Shown one piece after another: positions 7,639 to 9,633 of a stretch of 9,633 nt of DNA. The position numbers and the translations under genes are program-made. This stretch comes from Candidatus Aerophobota bacterium. Its GTDB lineage: Bacteria; Aerophobota; Aerophobia; Aerophobales; B47-G16. Every line of letters begins with the position of its first letter. The stretch's first letter is position 1. Below the pieces are notes generated by a model that was given only the letters and a program-made list of their open reading frames with translations, searched no databases and was not told the origin of the DNA. The stretch lies in assembly GCA_003648815.1 (NCBI GenBank), contig QMPZ01000048.1, positions 1-9,633 on the forward strand, read 5' to 3'.

Positions 7639-7666
7639 ATTTTATAAAAAAATGCAGAGCTGTCAA
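7639..7666 (-). promoter_or_regulatory. Sigma-70 type promoter of the PfkB kinase gene, leaderless
   Basis: On the minus strand TTGACA (7666-7661) is a perfect -35, followed after 16 bases by TAAAAT (7644-7639), a five-of-six -10; an alternative reading is TATAAA two bases earlier. Only nine bases separate the -10 from the ATG at 7629, so transcription should begin within about three bases of the start codon. This fits the lack of any Shine-Dalgarno. The -35 lies in a TGTCA box that appears to be the outer end of an insertion sequence. Confidence 0.65.
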
Positions 7667-7705
7667 GATGCGCAAAAATTTGTCAATGCAAAATAAAAAT
7701 GTCAT
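7661..7705. repeat. Three TGTCA boxes, probable terminal repeat of an insertion sequence
   Basis: TGTCAA occurs at 7661 and again at 7681, and TGTCAT at 7700. The first two copies continue in a related way (ATGC then A-rich), so the unit is about 20 bases. The boxes lie directly beyond the stop codon of the transposase remnant, and the third overlaps that stop. Repeated TGTCA/TGACA boxes at an end are typical of IS481-like and related DDE elements. I infer that the element ended at or near 7661. The matching opposite end is not found in the window. Confidence 0.5.
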
Positions 7706-7911
7706 ACCTCTGCCACCTCTAAAACATCATCTTCACAAGAAACATAACTTCTCTCTCGTATGGGAATAAGTTTGTAGTTAAGTTCTTCTCCTTGATAAAA
7801 GATATGTATGGATCCATCCAATCGTTTCTGCACTTCTACTTCAGCTTTAGCAAAACCAAATCTTTTTTGGTTGAGAGGTGACACTGGTTTATTTCTGGCT
7901 GGTGGGTAGGC
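7702..7911 (-). pseudogene. C-terminal remnant of a DDE (integrase-core) transposase
   Basis: The open frame runs from 7911 to the TGA at 7704-7702 (69 codons plus stop) and is closed upstream by TAA at 7914-7912. A GTG at 7884 could start a 60-residue product, but no ribosome site is seen. The residues PPARNKPVSPLNQKRF followed by AKAEVEVQKRLDGSIHIFYQ and GEELNYKLIP match the C-terminal strand-rich tail of rve-type transposases of the IS481/ISNCY kind, where VEVQ-x-x-LDGS is a familiar string. The catalytic DDE core is entirely missing, so the piece is inactive. On one side lie the TGTCA boxes of the element's end. On the other an attC-like site begins within ten bases, suggesting recombination cut the IS there. 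The IS family assignment is from memory of the tail pattern. Confidence 0.65.
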
Positions 7912-7918
7912 TTATTGT

Positions 7919-7998
7919 GTCTAACGGTTTACGGACAAAAAGGGAAATCAAAGATTTCTCTAAATTGCCTTTGCAAATTCTTTTGTCCGCTGGTATAT
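7919..7998 (-). repeat. attC-like recombination site B (downstream of the CPBP gene)
   Basis: Read on the minus strand this 80-base element begins with ATATACC (7998-7992, R''-like, five of seven to RYYYAAC). Then come AG and the arm CGGACAAAA (7989-7981), an internal loop region, the matching arm TTTTGTCCG (7940-7932), and GTTAGAC (7925-7919), a perfect match to the R' consensus GTTRRRY. The interior holds a perfect 6-bp hairpin GAAATC-AAA-GATTTC (7944-7958) and an imperfect one around TTGC...GCAA (7965-7976). Spacing of boxes and arms is identical to site A. It sits directly after the CPBP stop, as attC does in a gene cassette. Confidence 0.6.
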
Positions 7999-8013
7999 AA
8001 AGTGGTGACATGA

Positions 8014-8766
8014 TTAAATCACTCCCCAAACAACATGCCATACCACATCTGTCCAAAAATGTATACCAACCGAAGCTAGAAATCCAAATTTTCTAAAGTA
8101 ATAGGCAGCAAAGATTGAAAGGACTCCATTGAGAAGAATAATCTCACTCATAAGAGCAAGTGGCATTTCATTAACAATATTTAAATCAAAAAGAAGCATT
8201 ACCGAAGAAATGTGCCCCAAAGCAAATGCAAGAGCTGAGAAAGCAGTGATAAGCCAAAAAATCTGATTTTGCCATTTCTTTTTTAGAACCACGTATGAAA
8301 TAAGCCATACCCAGAACGAGATGAAAAACAGACGAAATATTAGCTCTTCTCCAATAGCAGCAGCTGCTGAAGCTACAAGGGAAGTAGGAAATGGTGGATG
8401 AGAAGGTGGTCCTAAGGTGTGAAATCGGCTCAAAATGGCATCGATGAGAATAAAAAATACACCAATGGATATCCCAACAACTACAGGAATCAAAAACCTC
8501 TGTTTATTAGAAACTTTTGAATCCCAAATCTCAGCAAAGCCAAGTTTTTGCGAAAGTTTCAATCCAATAAAACCCAAACCTCCATAAAGAATAAGCATGA
8601 TAGCTGCATTCACAAGAGCAAGCACTGCCCTTGGAGCTGGAAGTTCTTGTTCTGGCGAAATTGGTAAGAAAGAACCTTGGGGTAAAAAGACATTAATCGC
8701 TGCCAGGATAGCAAGGGTTATAATAAGTCCAATGTAGATTTTCATGGATAATGATAATTTTCTCAT
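8014..8766 (-). CDS. CPBP family intramembrane metalloprotease (CAAX/Abi type)
   Basis: A 250-residue, multi-pass membrane protein of the CPBP (Rce1-like) family; its members cleave within the membrane or act in bacteriocin self-immunity and related functions. All three active-site motifs are intact: EExxxR at 140-145 (EELIFR), FxxxH at 181-185 (FALGH) and HxxxD at 236-240 (HFWTD). Hydrophobic segments lie near 8-28, 47-70, 92-112, 129-160, 167-187, 203-223 and 228-250. A Pro-rich loop (119-127) precedes the first motif. The start is ATG 8766-8764 with AGGGG nine bases upstream (8776-8780). The gene is framed by attC-like sites A and B, and its codon and base use look more AT-rich than the dnaK region (20 G/C in the 60 bases at 8041-8100). 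The substrate is unknown; immunity or protein-processing roles are only family-level guesses. Confidence 0.9.
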   Translation of the reverse strand: MRKLSLSMKIYIGLIITLAILAAINVFLPQGSFLPISPEQELPAPRAVLALVNAAIMLILYGGLGFIGLKLSQKLGFAEIWDSKVSNKQRFLIPVVVGISIGVFFILIDAILSRFHTLGPPSHPPFPTSLVASAAAAIGEELIFRLFFISFWVWLISYVVLKKKWQNQIFWLITAFSALAFALGHISSVMLLFDLNIVNEMPLALMSEIILLNGVLSIFAAYYFRKFGFLASVGIHFWTDVVWHVVWGVI

Positions 8767-8789
8767 GCTCTGTTTCCCCTATTTTCGTT

Positions 8790-8806
8790 GTGGTTATTTC
8801 AACCAC
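8790..8806. repeat. Small hairpin in the CPBP gene leader
   Basis: GTGGTT (8790-8795) and AACCAC (8801-8806) form a perfect 6-bp stem with a 5-base loop. It lies 23 bases upstream of the ATG, between attC-like site A and the ribosome site. It may affect the mRNA leader or may be incidental. No T-run follows, so it is not a terminator. No clear promoter is seen between site A and the gene. Confidence 0.35.
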
Positions 8807-8812
8807 CATTTC

Positions 8813-8892
8813 ATATGACGTTTTGCGGACAAAAGAAGTTGCCGAAGGCAATTTGAGCGAAGCGTGACAAAGCCTTTTATCCGCTGTTATGT
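8813..8892 (-). repeat. attC-like recombination site A (upstream of the CPBP gene)
   Basis: On the minus strand the element reads ACATAAC (8892-8886, six of seven to R'' RYYYAAC), then AG and the arm CGGATAAAAG (8883-8874). The interior carries TTGCC-TTC-GGCAA (8851-8839), then the arm CTTTTGTCCG (8835-8826) and GTCATAT (8819-8813, R'-like, five of seven to GTTRRRY). The arms pair over 10-11 bp with a single G-T type mismatch. It is 80 bases long like site B, with the same 13-base step from R' to the CGGAC arm and 3-base step on the other side. It lies between the permease remnant and the CPBP gene. Confidence 0.55.
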
Positions 8893-8918
8893 GCTCCTGA
8901 TAGAGACGAGGAATGCGA

Positions 8919-8948
8919 AGCGTTCCGAAGAGTCTGCTTCGGAACGCT
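8919..8948. repeat. Strong 12-bp hairpin after the permease remnant
   Basis: AGCGTTCCGAAG (8919-8930) and CTTCGGAACGCT (8937-8948) form a perfect 12-bp inverted repeat with a 6-base loop, 35 bases beyond the permease stop. In the direction of transcription no T-run follows, so it is not a standard intrinsic terminator. It may be a transcript-end or stabilising stem, or part of a larger structured spacer leading into site A (8886-8892). Confidence 0.6.
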
Positions 8949-8983
8949 CATAGCTCTCTGGAAATCCAATAATTTTATTTCTA

Positions 8984-9524
8984 TTAAAGACCAACTACCA
9001 ACCTCTCTCTGCTAAACCATTTCGTAGCAATGAAATAAGTCAAAAAGGTAAATACTGCAATCACCAATGCTATCATAATGTTAGTTAAAGCAGGACCCAT
9101 TTGAAGCATTCTTTGTAGGAAGAAACAGAGCAAGAAAATGCCCATTATGCCAAAAAAAGGAATAAAGGCGGCCACACCACCTTCTGCAGAACTTGGGAAT
9201 CTTGATGTTGCTGAGATAATTAGGAAGGTAGCAAACATAATTAAGAGCGACCCTATAACCAGCAATGTAATCAATATTGGAACATCTACTGGAATAGGGA
9301 GAAAAGCAAGAATTATCACAGCCAAACACACCTCTACTATTAATCCAGTGATAATACACGCCAGACTCTTTCCCATAAAAATCTCTTTCTCAGAAACTGG
9401 GGCCACGAGCAAGGATTTTATCGTCTTCCACTTTATCTCATTTAGAAAGGCATTCATCCCCACCAGAGAAGTGATTATGGTGGGTATTAGCAGATTTCCC
9501 GATTTCTATGATCACTTTATTCAT
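8984..9524 (-). pseudogene. ABC-2 type permease, N-terminal half lost and frame broken
   Basis: The natural start is probably ATG 9524-9522 (MNKVIIEI...), which overlaps the ATPase stop as ATGAATAA. That frame soon becomes nonsense. The permease sequence resumes one frame over as SGNLLIPTIITSLVGMNAFL, without an ATG, and stays open to 8984. A GTG at 9463 would give only 159 residues. What remains includes the cytoplasmic motif KWKTIKSLLVAPVSEKEIFMGK, characteristic of drug/Na+-export type ABC-2 permeases, and four membrane helices ending WFSRERLVV. Missing are the first membrane helix and the large loop after it, roughly 100 or more residues. I infer an internal deletion with a frame change. 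Expression of the 159-residue piece from the GTG cannot be excluded. It lies directly behind the ATPase gene and ahead of the hairpin and attC-like site A. Confidence 0.65.
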
Positions 9525-9633
9525 AATTCTCACCCATTACGCTAAAATAGACATCTTCTAAAGTCGGAGATTTTAACTCGGCTTTTATATCCGATACTTT
9601 CCCTGTACGAAGGATTTTGCCTTTATTTATCAG
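9517..9633 (-). CDS. ABC transporter ATP-binding protein, C-terminal end (cut by window edge)
   Basis: Hand translation of the last 117 bases gives 38 residues and a TAA at 9519-9517, starting LINKGKILRTGKVSDIK and ending LEDVYFSVMGENYE. The pattern 'I-x-x-G-K-I-x-x-x-G' followed by 'LEDVF/Y...G' is the usual C-terminus of ATPases that partner ABC-2 permeases. The Walker motifs lie outside the window. The last eight bases overlap the permease start codon, as in a normal ATPase-permease pair. The ATPase end looks intact even though its permease partner is broken. Confidence 0.7.
   Translation of the reverse strand: MINKGKILRTGKVSDIKAELKSPTLEDVYFSVMGENYE

Larger units (their letters stand above)
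7925..8818 (-). mobile_element. Putative integron-type gene cassette carrying the CPBP gene
   Basis: If recombination occurs after the G of each R' box, the unit from 8818 to 7925 is an 894-base cassette: a 52-base leader, one ORF (8766-8014) and its own attC-like site B. Gene and site have the same orientation, which is the normal cassette layout. The next upstream gene fragment also ends in such a site (A). No integrase gene or attI is in the window, so it would be a fragment of a cassette array without integrase. The assignment rests on the architecture of the two sites, not on a database match. Confidence 0.5.

Noticed and set aside
7702..7884. A functional 60-residue protein starting at GTG 7884
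   Set aside because: The transposase-tail similarity extends upstream of this GTG to about 7911 and no Shine-Dalgarno precedes it, so it is better read as a gene remnant.
7919..8892. CPBP gene as cargo of a composite transposon or MITE pair with the two 80-base elements as terminal repeats
   Set aside because: The two elements are in direct, not inverted, orientation relative to each other, and both match attC-style box order; no target duplication is visible.
1..9633. CRISPR array, tRNA or rRNA genes
   Set aside because: No regularly spaced direct repeats with unique spacers and no cloverleaf or rRNA-like stretches were seen on reading either strand.

Overview
The window reads as a chromosome segment from a diderm, probably anaerobic bacterium that I cannot place to phylum. 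DnaK carries the extra segment in its ATPase domain that is usual in Gram-negative-type DnaK. No archaeal or eukaryotic signals are seen. Every gene I accept lies on the minus strand, so transcription runs from high to low coordinates.

Left two thirds (about 1-7670) is an ordered gene block. In transcription order it holds a PfkB-type sugar-phosphate kinase (7629-6688), grpE (6556-5936), dnaK (5815-3899), dnaJ (3881-2724, GTG start), a GT4-like glycosyltransferase (2685-1624), a GH130-like protein (1562-654) and a second GH130 protein (657 to beyond base 1). Spacing is tight from dnaK onward (17, 38 and 61 bases, then an ATGA overlap), so the chaperone operon probably reads through into a small mannoside-type carbohydrate module. 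No hrcA gene and no CIRCE operator are present. An 8-bp inverted repeat sits between grpE and dnaK.

Right third (about 7660-9633) is accessory and scarred. Next to the kinase gene lies the tail of an insertion sequence: three TGTCA boxes about 20 bases apart and the last ~70 codons of a DDE transposase. The outermost box doubles as the -35 element (TTGACA) of a good promoter for the kinase gene, whose transcript should be leaderless or nearly so. Next comes a complete CPBP-family intramembrane protease gene (8766-8014). It is framed by two 80-base structured elements with identical internal spacing that look like integron attC sites, one of them with a perfect GTTRRRY box. The protease gene plus its downstream site would form an 894-base cassette in the usual gene-then-attC order, with no integrase in view. 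Farther right is a strong 12-bp hairpin, then an ABC-2 permease that has lost its N-terminal half and frame, and the C-terminal end of its ABC ATPase at the window edge.

In function, the left block joins protein folding (KJE chaperones) with glycan synthesis or phosphorolysis. The right block looks like a site of repeated recombination: IS remnant, cassette-like element and truncated transporter.
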